The notes under the pieces: generated by a model
Databases searched by the model: none
The model's input: the letters and a program-made list of their open reading frames with translations, nothing else
What the model was told of the DNA's origin: nothing
Made by a program: the position numbers and the translations under genes
In this document: positions 8,285-18,541 of the stretch, piece by piece
How the letters are laid out: each line of letters begins with the position of its first letter
Numbering within the stretch: position 1 is the stretch's first letter
NCBI GenBank assembly: GCA_021791675.1
Contig: JAJYWE010000011.1
Span: 1 to 56,807 of the forward strand
Direction of reading: 5' to 3'
From: Actinomycetes bacterium
Lineage (GTDB): Bacteria > Actinomycetota > Acidimicrobiia > Acidimicrobiales > JAKAOS01
Length of the DNA stretch: 56,807 bases

Positions 8285-10716
8285 CGACCACCGCATCGCC
8301 GCCAGGCGGGCGAGCGCTGCCGGGACCGGCCGAGGTGGCCGCCGGTGAGGGTGCGGCGACGTCGGACCGGGCGCGCACCGGTGGCGGCCCGGGGGTGACC
8401 GGCGTGCGCTCCTCGAGGGCCGGTGAGCTCCGGGTCGTCGGCCAGGCTCTCGCCCGCCTCGACCAGGCCGAGAAGGTCGCCGGCACGACGCGCTACGCCG
8501 GGGACTTCGCGCTCCCGGGCATGGCACATGCACGCCTGGTCCGCTCTCCGCTCCCCTCCGCCCGGATCACCCGACGCGACGCCAGCAAGGCCCTCGCGCT
8601 TCCCGGGGCGCTCTGCGTCCTGTTCGGGGAGGACGTGCCGCACAACACGGTCTGGGTGGACGTGCCGGGCCAGACCGTCGAGGTGGCAGCGCTCAAGGCG
8701 AGCATGGAGGTGCTCGCCACGAGCCGCGTGCGCTTCCACGGCGAGCCGGTTGCCCTCGTGGTCGCCGAGTCCGAGGACGTCCTCGCCGAGGCGTGCGAGC
8801 TGGTGGAGATCGACTACGAGGAGCTCCCCGGCGTCTTCGATCCCGAAGCCGCGCTCGCGCCCGGGGCACCCGAGGTCCACGACGGGGGCAACCTCCTCGG
8901 CGAGTGGCGCATCGACCGGGGCGACTGCGACGCCGCCTTTGCGGGCGCGGCGGTCGTGGTGGAGGGCACCTACGAGACGCAGCTCGTCGACCACGCCTAC
9001 CTCGAACCCGAGGCCGGGGTCGGATGGCTCGACGACCACGGCGTCCTGACCCTCCGTGTTGCGACGCAGGTCGTGGAGCACTACCGGGACGTGGCCCGGA
9101 TCCTCGGGCTGCCCGAGTCCCGGGTCCGGGTGCTCGCCCCCTTCGTCGGCGGGGGCTTCGGCGGGAAGGAGGACATGACGGTCGAGCCCTACGTGGCGCT
9201 CGCCGTGCTCCAGACCCGCCGTCCGGTGCGCATGGTCTGGAGCCGGGGTGAGTCGCTGCTCGCCCGCCCGAAGCGCCACCCGGTCCGCCTCGCCTACCGC
9301 ACCGCCGCGGATCGGGAGGGGAACATCCTCGCCCAGGAGATCGAGATCCTCGCCGACTCGGGCGCCTATGCCTACCTGTCGGCACTCGTCCTCCTCTACT
9401 CCTCCGTGCACGCCTGCGGTCCGTACCGGGTGGCGAACGTGCGGCTGCGCGCGCGCTGCGCGTACACCAACAACCCCCCGACGTCGGCCTTCCGCGGCTT
9501 CGGGGGGATGCAGGTGGTCCTCGGCTACGAGTCGCAGATGGACCGGGTCGCCGACGCGCTCGGCCTCTCCCGGGTGGCGCTCCGCAAGCGGAACTCGCTC
9601 TCCCGCGGTGACGCCCTCCCGGTCGGTCAGGTCCTCGAGACCGAGGTCGCGCTGGCGGCGACGCTGGACGCCGCGCTCGCCGCGGCGGGGCCCAAGCCGG
9701 CGCCGTCGGGGCCGGGCCGTGCCGTCGGGCGGGGCATCGCCTCGAACCTCCAGTCCTACGGGCGCCTGGTCTGGCTCAACGACTCGGCGGCCGCATGGGT
9801 CGGTTTCCAGCTCGACGGCAGCGTGACGTTGCGCTGCGGGGTGCCGGACATCGGCGGGGGGCAGGCGTCCTCGCTGGCCCAGATCGCGGCCGAGGTGCTC
9901 GGCGTCTCGATGGAGCACATCACCGTCCACTTCGGTGACTCGTCTCTCACGCCGCTCGCAGGCACCACCACCGCCACGCGCCAGTTGCTCATGTCCGGGA
10001 ACGCCACCTACGGGGCGTGCTCGGCGCTCCGCGACCTGCTCCTCGCCGGGGTGGCCGCCGAGCTGGGCGAGCCCGTCGAGGGGCTCCGCCTCGAGCCGGG
10101 TGCGGTCGTCGGGGACGGGGTTCGCGTGCCGCTCGCCGAGGCCCTGGTCGCGTGCCGCCGTCAGAGCGTGCCGATCGAGGCGCTCGGGACCTTCTACGGA
10201 CCGAAGGGTCGCCCGGTCACGCGGGACCTGGACGCGACCAGGATCTTCCCCGACTTCACCTTCGGGAGCCACGTCTGCGACCTCGAGGTGGATCTGGAGA
10301 CGGGGCAGGTCGTGCTGCTCCGCTACGTCGCGGCGCACGACGTCGGTCGGGCGATCAACCCCCGCTCGGTCGAGGGCCAGATCAAGGGTGCGGTGGCGCA
10401 GGGCCTCGGGATGGCCCTCCTCGAGGAAGTGGTCGTCGAGGAGGGGGTCAACCTGACCGGGGGCCTGTTCCAGTACCTCGTGCCGACGGCCACGGACCTC
10501 CCGGAGATCGAGGCGGTCGTGCTCGAGTCGGGGGAGGGCATGGGACCCTTCGGCGCGCGAGGGATCGGCGAGCCGCCGATCGGGCCGCCGCTCGCGGCGG
10601 TGGCGAGCGCGCTCGAGGAGGCGACCGGCGTACGGCCGACAACGCTCCCCTTCACGCCGGAGCGGGTGCTCGCGTGCGTCGCCGCCAGCGCACCCGCGCG
10701 CGGGGCCCGACCATGA
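8281..10716 (+). CDS. Molybdopterin-binding large subunit of xanthine dehydrogenase-like enzyme (CoxL/XdhA superfamily)
   Basis: FVGGGFGGKEDMTVEPYVA, AFRGFGGMQ, GARGIGEPPIGPPLAAVA; ATGA overlap with upstream subunit. Confidence 0.93.
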   Translation: MTTTASPPGGRALPGPAEVAAGEGAATSDRARTGGGPGVTGVRSSRAGELRVVGQALARLDQAEKVAGTTRYAGDFALPGMAHARLVRSPLPSARITRRDASKALALPGALCVLFGEDVPHNTVWVDVPGQTVEVAALKASMEVLATSRVRFHGEPVALVVAESEDVLAEACELVEIDYEELPGVFDPEAALAPGAPEVHDGGNLLGEWRIDRGDCDAAFAGAAVVVEGTYETQLVDHAYLEPEAGVGWLDDHGVLTLRVATQVVEHYRDVARILGLPESRVRVLAPFVGGGFGGKEDMTVEPYVALAVLQTRRPVRMVWSRGESLLARPKRHPVRLAYRTAADREGNILAQEIEILADSGAYAYLSALVLLYSSVHACGPYRVANVRLRARCAYTNNPPTSAFRGFGGMQVVLGYESQMDRVADALGLSRVALRKRNSLSRGDALPVGQVLETEVALAATLDAALAAAGPKPAPSGPGRAVGRGIASNLQSYGRLVWLNDSAAAWVGFQLDGSVTLRCGVPDIGGGQASSLAQIAAEVLGVSMEHITVHFGDSSLTPLAGTTTATRQLLMSGNATYGACSALRDLLLAGVAAELGEPVEGLRLEPGAVVGDGVRVPLAEALVACRRQSVPIEALGTFYGPKGRPVTRDLDATRIFPDFTFGSHVCDLEVDLETGQVVLLRYVAAHDVGRAINPRSVEGQIKGAVAQGLGMALLEEVVVEEGVNLTGGLFQYLVPTATDLPEIEAVVLESGEGMGPFGARGIGEPPIGPPLAAVASALEEATGVRPTTLPFTPERVLACVAASAPARGARP

Positions 10717-10845
10717 TTGCCGCCCCACGCTCCTGCCGATACGAGCTCCATTGCTGCTCGCGCCGTCATGCGGTTGGACATCCCGTCGATCGGCCACCCC
10801 GCACCGGGTGAGTCGGGCGCGACGCACGAATCAGGAGGACCTCTT

Positions 10846-11736
10846 GTGGCTGACTGCGATCCAGGAACCCCAGCAAGGCCACCCGCTCCGCCCCCCCGCG
10901 CTCTTCGAGTCGGACTCGTACAGTGGCGGAGTACCCCGGGCGAGCCGTCGGAGAATCTCGGCATGGCGATCCGTCTCGTGCACGCGGCGGCGGATCAAGG
11001 TGCGGATATCGTCTGCCTCCCGGAGCTCTGGGCATCTGGCTACGCGACCTCCAGTCTCGCCGAGGACGTACGTGCTGCGGCCGAGCCAATCCCCGGACCG
11101 AGATCGCGGCACTTGGCGGACCTCGCAAGAGCCCGCCGGGTGTGGCTCTTCGCTGGGAGTGTTCCCGAACTCTCAGCGGGGCGCCTCTTCAACACGATGC
11201 TCGTTCTCGACCGGTCGGGGAATCTTCGCCATATCCATCGCAAGACGCGCCTCTATCCCACGACGGGAGAGGATCGCATTTTCGCACCAGGAGACACGCT
11301 CTCGTACCTATCCGAGCCCGAGCTGGGTCGGATAGGCACGATGATTTGCTTCGAGGGAGACTTCCCGGAGAGTGGACGATGGATGCGGCGCCAAGGCGTG
11401 TCCATTGTCGTGCAGCCGAACGCGTACGAATACGAGGCAGGGCGGTACTGGGATTTGCTGTATCCCGCGTCCGCCCTCGTGAACGCTCTGTGGTTGATCC
11501 TCCCAAACCAATGCGGGGGACCGGAGGGGGAAACCCTGCTTGGTGGCAGCCGGATAGTCAGCCCAGATGGCACGGTTCTCGTGGAGGCACCGAGAGCGAG
11601 CCCAGGCCAGCTGTTGCCACCGAGCGTCATTGTCCGCGATCTCGTCGAGCGCGAGGAGTACGAGGAGGCGCGTGGTTTTGCAGGACTGCTCTCTTCGCGG
11701 GCGGAGCTCGTTCACTCCCCCGAGGAGTCCTCCTGA
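10846..11736 (+). CDS. Carbon-nitrogen hydrolase (nitrilase/omega-amidase superfamily)
   Basis: Catalytic triad motifs CLPELWASGY (Glu), HRKTRLYP (Lys), MICFEGDFPE (Cys); AGGAGG then GTG start. Confidence 0.88.
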   Translation: MADCDPGTPARPPAPPPRALRVGLVQWRSTPGEPSENLGMAIRLVHAAADQGADIVCLPELWASGYATSSLAEDVRAAAEPIPGPRSRHLADLARARRVWLFAGSVPELSAGRLFNTMLVLDRSGNLRHIHRKTRLYPTTGEDRIFAPGDTLSYLSEPELGRIGTMICFEGDFPESGRWMRRQGVSIVVQPNAYEYEAGRYWDLLYPASALVNALWLILPNQCGGPEGETLLGGSRIVSPDGTVLVEAPRASPGQLLPPSVIVRDLVEREEYEEARGFAGLLSSRAELVHSPEESS

Positions 11737-11765
11737 GAAGAAGTGGCCGAGTATCGGAGGTGAGC

Positions 11766-12875
11766 ATGAGCAAGGTTCGCTCGAGGGCAGCGGTGCTCCG
11801 AGTGGAGGGTGGGCCGCTCGAGCTGGAGGAGATCCACTGGGACGACCCTCGGGATAACGAGGTAGGGGTCCGGGTGGTGGCCTGTGGGGTTTGCCACTCG
11901 GACTGGCACGCCGTGACGGGGGACTACCCCGTCACCTATCCGATACTCGTGGGACATGAGGGCACGGGGACTGTGGAACGAATTGGGTCCGCCGTCTCCC
12001 GGGTGCAGAGCGGCGACCCCGTGGTCCTCTCGTGGATGCCATCGTGCGGGCACTGCTCGTGGTGCGTACAGGGCCGGGGACACCTGTGCGACCGGGGGGC
12101 TCGGCTCCTGAGCGGCGAGAGGGACGATGGCACCACTCGCGCGACACTCTCGGACGGCACGCCGATCCGCCAGCTGTCCTTCCTTGGAGCGTTCAGCGAG
12201 TACATCGTCGTCCCTGAAGACGCGTGCATACCCGTTCCGAGGACCCTGCGTCTGGAGAGCCTCGCACCGATCGGCTGTCGCTTGCCGACCGGCTGGGGTG
12301 CAGTTACGAACGTTGCAGCCGTTCAGGAGGGTGAGAGCGCGCTCGTAGTCGGCCTTGGGGGCGTCGGTATTTCGGTGCTCCAGGGACTGCGCCACGCGGG
12401 AGCAACGGTCCGCATCGCTGCTGACGTGGCGGACAAGGAAGGCTTCGCGACAAGATTTGGCGCGACGCACTTCATCAACCTGAGCCGTGAGCCGCTGGAT
12501 CAGAGGGTCCGCCAGGTCTGCCCCGCCGGGGTTGACGTCGCGTTCGATGCTGTGGGCCGACCAGAGATCCAGGCGGCGTGCGTCGGGCTGACGACCAAGG
12601 GTGGCAGGACAATCCTTGTCGGTGTCGCGCCTCAAGGAGTGAAGAGCCTAGAAGCGGACCTGCAGAACGTGACGCTCTACGAGCGCTCAGTCCGGGGGGT
12701 CTGCTACGGAGGCGAGAGCCCCTTCAGCCTTGTACCGAAGCTCCTTGCACTGTATGAAGGGGGTCTCCTCGAGATCGAGGAGATGGTCACCAGGAGGTAC
12801 CACCTGGGCGAGGTCAATGAGGCGTTTGCAGACATGCTGAGCGGGAAAAATGTCTGCGGCACGATCGATTTCTGA
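11766..12875 (+). CDS. Zinc-dependent alcohol dehydrogenase
   Basis: GVCHSDWHAVTGDYPV, GHEGTGTVERIG, C..C..C.......C structural zinc site (SCGHCSWCVQGRGHLC), GLGGVGISVLQG. Confidence 0.92.
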   Translation: MSKVRSRAAVLRVEGGPLELEEIHWDDPRDNEVGVRVVACGVCHSDWHAVTGDYPVTYPILVGHEGTGTVERIGSAVSRVQSGDPVVLSWMPSCGHCSWCVQGRGHLCDRGARLLSGERDDGTTRATLSDGTPIRQLSFLGAFSEYIVVPEDACIPVPRTLRLESLAPIGCRLPTGWGAVTNVAAVQEGESALVVGLGGVGISVLQGLRHAGATVRIAADVADKEGFATRFGATHFINLSREPLDQRVRQVCPAGVDVAFDAVGRPEIQAACVGLTTKGGRTILVGVAPQGVKSLEADLQNVTLYERSVRGVCYGGESPFSLVPKLLALYEGGLLEIEEMVTRRYHLGEVNEAFADMLSGKNVCGTIDF

Positions 12876-13395
12876 TGGGCTTCGCAAAGTGACCTGGCAG
12901 AAGCGCTCTCGATGGTGGGAGTGCTGTCAGGACTCGCCCGCGAGCCTGCGGACCCTCGGGGTCTCCGTCGGGGCCGGACGACCGCGAGACTGCGTGGCGG
13001 AGGTAGCCGCTCGGCACCGCCGACAGGGCGAGCAGCGGAGGGGGAGAGCGCATCGCGAGAACGTGCCGGCTGGAACCGGGGCACTCGTTCGCGACTCGAC
13101 TGCGCTCTCCAGGTACCCAGCCGTTCGTGGGGGACCTCGCCGGCTGTGGCGAGCGGCGCGGCGACGGTGTGTGGTGCAGCCCATGCGCCTGGGCTCGCCG
13201 ACAGCAGAAGCGTGCGGGTCGTCGCGAGCGAGTTCCTCCCTCGTGGCGGGTCACGCCGGGCTCGAACGTGCTCCATACCGCCGGTCGCCTCAGTGTGGGC
13301 GCCTGGCGGCTCTGTGAAGAACAAGGGAAACCACAACCAAGGGGCGGCTGGCCTTCGTGGCCGAGCACGGAGCCCGGATGAGGAGGGGGAGAGGC

Positions 13396-14838
13396 ATGGC
13401 AAGCGCCAAGCGAACTGAGGGTCGGCCTGCGCCGGGCGCATCCCGGGAGGCGGCAGGTCCGCGCGTGCTCGCGATCGAGACTCACACGATTGCGCAGATC
13501 CCCCCAGATGAGCGACACGGTCGCCCACGGGATCTCTTCACAGTGTGGTTCACCAGCAACCTGATGCCCCTCACGGTTGTGACGGGAGCCCTACTCACGG
13601 TCACCTTCAACCTGCCATTCTGGGCCGCTGTCGTCGCGGTGCTGCTCGGCAACCTCTTCGGTGGAGTGTTTGCCGCTCTGCACGCCGCCCAAGGGCCGCG
13701 GCTTGGCGTCCCTCAGATGATACAGAGTAGGGGTCAATACGGCACGCTAGGATCCGTTCTCGTGGTACTGGTGGCCGTCTTCATGTACCTAGGATTTTTT
13801 GCCTCGAACATGGTCCTTGGTGGGCAGGCCCTCCACGAGCTAGCAGGTGGGATAAGCGTCGACCTTGGCATCGTGTTCAGTGGGGTGGTAAGCCTGCTCA
13901 TCGTGGTATTCGGTTACGACCTGATCCACGGAATAAATCGGTGGTTTGCTCCAGTATTCGCGATCGTCCTGACCGCAGCGGTCGCCATCATGGTCATTCG
14001 TGGGCTGCCCGGAGACTTCCTATCTGCCGGACACTTCACCTTTGGTGGCTTCGTAAGTGCCGCCGTCGTTACTGGCGTCTTGTGGCAGATCGCTTACGCG
14101 CCGTATGTCTCTGACTACTCTCGCTATCTCTCGTCCACGGAGGGAGCAAGGCCGGCTTTCTGGAACTCGTATTTCGGCCTCGTGATTGGAAGTGTCGGGC
14201 CTATGCTGATCGGCGCGATGGTTGGTCGGATTTCCAGCAACCCCAACCAAGTAGCCGCGTTGCACGGCCTTGCTGCGCCCATTGGGTGGTTGGTGATGCT
14301 CGTCTTCGTGGTCGGCATCATGGATACAAACGCCATCAATGCCTATGGCGGGGTTCTCTGCTCTATTACCGTGGGCCAGACATTCCGGGAGGAGTGGCTG
14401 CCAGAAGCACGCACGCGAATTGCAGTTGTCGTAGTGTTTGTTGCGCTCACACTGATAGCGGCGCTAGAGTTCCAAGCTACATTTCTCAGCTCGTATCTCA
14501 ACTTCATTTCTCTATTGCTGTACCTTCTGATTCCGTGGACTGCTATCAATCTGGTGGACTACTACCTTGTCCGTCACGGTGAGTACGAGGTCGCGGAGTT
14601 CTTCCGGAAGGACGGCGGACGTTATGGCCGTGTCCAGTGGCCGAGTGTCGGGATGTACGTGTTGGGCTTCGTCGTCGAGATCCCGTTCATGAACACGACG
14701 TTGTATGAGGGACCAGTCGCGAGAGCTTTGGGAGGTACCGACATCTCGTGGCTGATCGGCTTGCTGGTCACGATTCCGGTGTACTATTTTGTCACGAGTT
14801 CCCGTCTCAAGGCGGCAAAGACGGCTTTGGCCAAGTGA
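13396..14838 (+). CDS. NCS1-type purine/cytosine permease
   Basis: About 12 hydrophobic segments; TVWFTSNLMPLTVVTGAL, GPRLGVPQMIQSRGQYG, APYVSDYSRYL. Confidence 0.88.
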   Translation: MASAKRTEGRPAPGASREAAGPRVLAIETHTIAQIPPDERHGRPRDLFTVWFTSNLMPLTVVTGALLTVTFNLPFWAAVVAVLLGNLFGGVFAALHAAQGPRLGVPQMIQSRGQYGTLGSVLVVLVAVFMYLGFFASNMVLGGQALHELAGGISVDLGIVFSGVVSLLIVVFGYDLIHGINRWFAPVFAIVLTAAVAIMVIRGLPGDFLSAGHFTFGGFVSAAVVTGVLWQIAYAPYVSDYSRYLSSTEGARPAFWNSYFGLVIGSVGPMLIGAMVGRISSNPNQVAALHGLAAPIGWLVMLVFVVGIMDTNAINAYGGVLCSITVGQTFREEWLPEARTRIAVVVVFVALTLIAALEFQATFLSSYLNFISLLLYLLIPWTAINLVDYYLVRHGEYEVAEFFRKDGGRYGRVQWPSVGMYVLGFVVEIPFMNTTLYEGPVARALGGTDISWLIGLLVTIPVYYFVTSSRLKAAKTALAK

Positions 14839-15191
14839 ACCGAGAGGTTCTTCGGAGGCAGCCCCCGGCGTGGAAGTCCGGGGCCGACGAGTAGCGATCG
14901 GTTACGGACGCGCGCGGTGTGCGCGCGGCGCCCGAAGGGGACGGGCGCGTTCGCGACTCCGTGGCGTGGGGAGGGGGTGTGGGAGTCGGACCACTCCGGC
15001 CGGCTGGCGGCTGCCCGACCGGAGTGTCACCTGCAGGGGCTGTCGCGCCGGGAACGGACGGACGGGTCCCGGGACAAGGGAGGGAGCAGCGAGTGGAGGG
15101 CCAAAGACCTGCGTGGAGTGTGCGGCCGTCCCCGAGCGGGGGCCGGGGGGCGACCGAGCGTCGCCGATCAACACCGGAGCCGGCAGGGCAG

Positions 15192-17057
15192 ATGTGGGGC
15201 GGCAACAGCGGCTGGCGCTCGAGGACGTCGAGACCGACTCGGGGTGGTCGACTCGGTCGCTGGGCGGTGGCGTCGCTCGCCGCCTGCATCTCGCTCGCCG
15301 CCTGTGGCACGACCTCGCCCGCCAAGGGTGCGGCCCCGAGTGGCGGGACGCCTGTGACGGGTGGAACGGCCGTCTACGCCCACGAGGTCGGCGACAACTT
15401 CACCTGGATCTTCCCGATCCCGAACGCCACGAACCTCGAGGCCTGGGACCAGAACACCGCCTACGACTTCTGGCCCCAGCTCTACGCCCCGGGGGTGGGG
15501 ACGAGTCCCGACGTCAACGAGGCCGACAGCCTTGCGTACCCGCCGGTGTGGTCGAACGGGGACGCCACCGTCACGGTTCGCCTCCGTCACTACGTCTGGT
15601 CTGACGGCACGCCCGTTACGACGAAGGACGTGAAGTTCTTCTTCGAGCTCTACGACGCGAACAAGTCTCAGATCGGCACCTACATCCCCGGCGACCTGCC
15701 GGACAACGTGGCGAGTGTCGACTACGTGAGCCCGACCGAGTTCGTGATGCACCTCACCCATCGCGTCTCGCCGACGTGGTACCTGCTCAACCAGCTCAGC
15801 CTCATCGTCCCGCTCCCCGCGCAGTCCTGGGACCGGACGAGCATGTCCTCTCCCGCCGGGAGCGCCGCGGCCACGTCCGTCGGCGCAAAGGCGGTCTTCG
15901 CGTTCTTGAACAAGCAGTCCGAGACCGTGTCGACCTACGCGACGAACCCGCTCTGGCAGGTGGTGGACGGCCCCTTCCGGATCTCCGCGTACAACCCGGC
16001 CACTTTCCAGACGACCATGGTGCCGAACCCGCGCTACTCGGGCACGATCAAGCCGAGGCTCTCGAAGGTGGTGATGGAGACCTTCCCGAGCGACACCGCG
16101 GAGCTGGACGCGCTCCGCTCGGGACAGGTGGACTACGGCTTCCTCCCCTACTCGGACCTGGCGCTCAAGGGCTTGCTCGAGCGGGAGGGTTACACGGTCG
16201 CGCCGTGGATCGCCGAGTTCAACAACTACTGGGAGCTCGGCTACACGAGCCCCGTCTACGGACCGCTCGTCCGCCAGCTCTACCTCCGCCAGGCGCTGCA
16301 GCACCTGGTCGACGACCCGCTGTTCATGAACAAGGTGCTGCACGGGATCGGGGCGCTCATCTACGGGCCGGTGCCCTCGCTACCCGGGTCGAAGCTCGTC
16401 GACAGCACCGAGCGGAGCGATCCCGACCCGTACTCGGTCACCGCGGCCCGGGCGCTCCTGCTCGCCCACGGCTGGCGGCAGACCGGCCCCGGGGGCGTCA
16501 TGGTCTGCGCGCACCCGGGAACCGGTGGCGGGGAGTGCGGCGCAGGCATCGCAGCCGGCCGGCAACTTCAGCTCCTCATGATCTACATGACCGGGTACCC
16601 GACGATGGTGGCCGAGGCGGAGTCGTTCCAGAGCTCCGCGGCGCAGGCGGGGGTGAAGATCGTCTTCGAGCCGGAGAGCCAGACGACGATGTTCTCGAAC
16701 GGTGGCGTCTGCCCGCCTGGCCCGTGCAACTGGGGGATCGTGGCCTACGCGAACTACCTCTGGAACTACACCCAGACCGACGCCTACCCGACCGGCGGGA
16801 TCTACCTCCAGACGGGAAACTACTGGGGGGGTGGGTACTCCTCGCCGACGGCCGACAAGTTGATCGCCGCCACCCACACCGAGGCCGGCCTCGCACCGCT
16901 GTACGCCTACGAGAACTACGTGTCCCGGGACGTCGCTGGGCTCTGGGTGCCGGTCCGGGCGGATCGGATCTCGGTCGTGAAGGACACGCTCCGGGGGTGG
17001 GAGCCGCAGCAGATCTTCGCGAACCCGCTCCCGGCGCGCTGGTACGAGGTGCGCTGA
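15192..17057 (+). CDS. ABC transporter substrate-binding lipoprotein, family 5 (peptide/nickel type)
   Basis: Signal peptide with lipobox LAAC; YVWSDGTPVTTKDVKFFFELYDA typical SBP_bac_5 motif. Confidence 0.88.
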   Translation: MWGGNSGWRSRTSRPTRGGRLGRWAVASLAACISLAACGTTSPAKGAAPSGGTPVTGGTAVYAHEVGDNFTWIFPIPNATNLEAWDQNTAYDFWPQLYAPGVGTSPDVNEADSLAYPPVWSNGDATVTVRLRHYVWSDGTPVTTKDVKFFFELYDANKSQIGTYIPGDLPDNVASVDYVSPTEFVMHLTHRVSPTWYLLNQLSLIVPLPAQSWDRTSMSSPAGSAAATSVGAKAVFAFLNKQSETVSTYATNPLWQVVDGPFRISAYNPATFQTTMVPNPRYSGTIKPRLSKVVMETFPSDTAELDALRSGQVDYGFLPYSDLALKGLLEREGYTVAPWIAEFNNYWELGYTSPVYGPLVRQLYLRQALQHLVDDPLFMNKVLHGIGALIYGPVPSLPGSKLVDSTERSDPDPYSVTAARALLLAHGWRQTGPGGVMVCAHPGTGGGECGAGIAAGRQLQLLMIYMTGYPTMVAEAESFQSSAAQAGVKIVFEPESQTTMFSNGGVCPPGPCNWGIVAYANYLWNYTQTDAYPTGGIYLQTGNYWGGGYSSPTADKLIAATHTEAGLAPLYAYENYVSRDVAGLWVPVRADRISVVKDTLRGWEPQQIFANPLPARWYEVR

Positions 17058-17766
17058 GGGATACCCGGAGACCCATCGGGGGGTGCGTCCACAGAGAGGC
17101 TCCAACCACAGCGCTCACGAGCACGCGATCCGGAATGCTTCCGTTCGGGTCCGGCTGCGTTTCCAACTCCCCGTGGTGGGGCGCGCTGCGATCGCCACTC
17201 GCGCCCCCGGGGACAGCCCAGCGCGCGCAGTGGAGCGCCGAGTTGGCGACCTCGGCTGACCGCCCGGGGGTGTGCAGCGCCGCTCGAGCGACACCACCAA
17301 TGGCTCGGCAGGAGACTGCCACCTCTCGGAGTCAGTCCTGGGCGACACGCGACGGTCCGGAGTGCTCGAAGCTCGAAGGGTGTGTCGAGGAGCACCTCCT
17401 GATCGAGGCCACCGCGTCGAGGGCGGCGGCAAGTGACGGCCGCGCCCGGCGCACGCCGGCGCGCCGCCGCTGTCCTCGCGACGAGTGTGGTTTGGGCGGC
17501 CCATTCGTGTTGTCCGCCGCCGGCGTCGAGGGTGATCTGCCGTCGACGCCGAAGCCGATGCGCCGGTACCGGGTGGTTCGTGCCGCGCCGGGGGCTGCGC
17601 ACCCCGCGATGCCGGAGCGCCGACATCGCCTGGTGACGCTCCTTGACGTTGTCGCTGTGCTCGACGACGCTACGACCGGAGCGGAGTCGGCGCGTGGGGT
17701 TGGCCAGTCCGGCAGTGGGGGAGCGAGTCGGCGGACCCGACGGGGAAGGACGGGAGGTGGATCGCG

Positions 17767-18486
17767 GTGGGAGACGCATCCGGCCCACGGGGGGAGCGAG
17801 ACGGGGCCCTCACTTGGCTGGTCGCAGGCGCAGTCGGGCTCGCCTTCGCGCTCTTCGTCCTCCCGGAGGTCCCCGGGGAGGGTTTCCTCGAGTTCCGCCC
17901 GCGTGCGCCACGTGGGAAGCTTTCCCTCACCGCGTTCGGGCCGACGGTGCGCTGGACGCCGACCGCGGTGCACGTCGCGCTCGTCGGCGAGCGCCTCCTG
18001 GCGGGCGGGATCTGGCTCTGGGTGCTCCGGTACCTCATCGTCCAGGTCGTGAAGGACCTGAACGAGTGGCGACGCCGGCCCGAGGCGGGCTCGATCGGAC
18101 TCTGGCGCCCGGCGCTCGAGCTCGTGGACCTGGCCGGCATCCTCGCGCTCGCCGACTTCCTCGCATCGAGGGCGGTCGGGCACCTCTTCCTCGTCGGAGC
18201 CGCCCGGCCAGCAGCCCTCTCCCCGGTCCAGGCGCTCTACTTCGCCGTGACCACCCTCTCCACCGTCGGGCTGGGCGATGTGCGCCCGGCGGATGATGCC
18301 GGGCGGATCCTCGTCACGGCGCAGGTCGCCATCGGGTTCGGAGTGGTCGCCATGACACTGCTCCCGACGCTCTCGGAGTTGCTCACCCGGACGAGCACGC
18401 GCGCCTCCACCGCGCCGAGCGAGCCACGCGAGCGCGCCGGTGCCGGCGCGGACCCGACCGTCGAACGCCCGAACGCAGCGCGCTGA
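17767..18486 (+). CDS. Two-TM potassium/ion channel family protein
   Basis: Pore sequence ALYFAVTTLSTVGLGDVRPADDAGR (TVGLGD selectivity filter) flanked by TM helices. Confidence 0.85.
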   Translation: MGDASGPRGERDGALTWLVAGAVGLAFALFVLPEVPGEGFLEFRPRAPRGKLSLTAFGPTVRWTPTAVHVALVGERLLAGGIWLWVLRYLIVQVVKDLNEWRRRPEAGSIGLWRPALELVDLAGILALADFLASRAVGHLFLVGAARPAALSPVQALYFAVTTLSTVGLGDVRPADDAGRILVTAQVAIGFGVVAMTLLPTLSELLTRTSTRASTAPSEPRERAGAGADPTVERPNAAR

Positions 18487-18509
18487 TCGCGGAGCCCGGC
18501 ACCCCGCCG

Positions 18510-18541
18510 CCCCGGCACCCCGGCACCCCGGCACCCCGGCA
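18510..18541. repeat. Exact 8-bp tandem repeat (CCCCGGCA)x4
   Basis: Four identical contiguous units immediately downstream of the channel gene stop. Confidence 0.9.

Noticed and set aside
8167-10827. 886-aa minus-strand ORF antisense to the molybdopterin subunit
   Set aside because: Shadow ORF caused by high GC3; low-complexity Arg/Gly/Asp/His composition and no domain motifs.
12876-13395. Possible extra gene between ADH and permease (minus ORF 12704-13528)
   Set aside because: No recognisable motif, overlaps both real genes; treated as intergenic.
17060-17766. Possible transposase or small protein remnant upstream of the ion channel
   Set aside because: Several frames open but none with motifs or RBS; cannot support a call.
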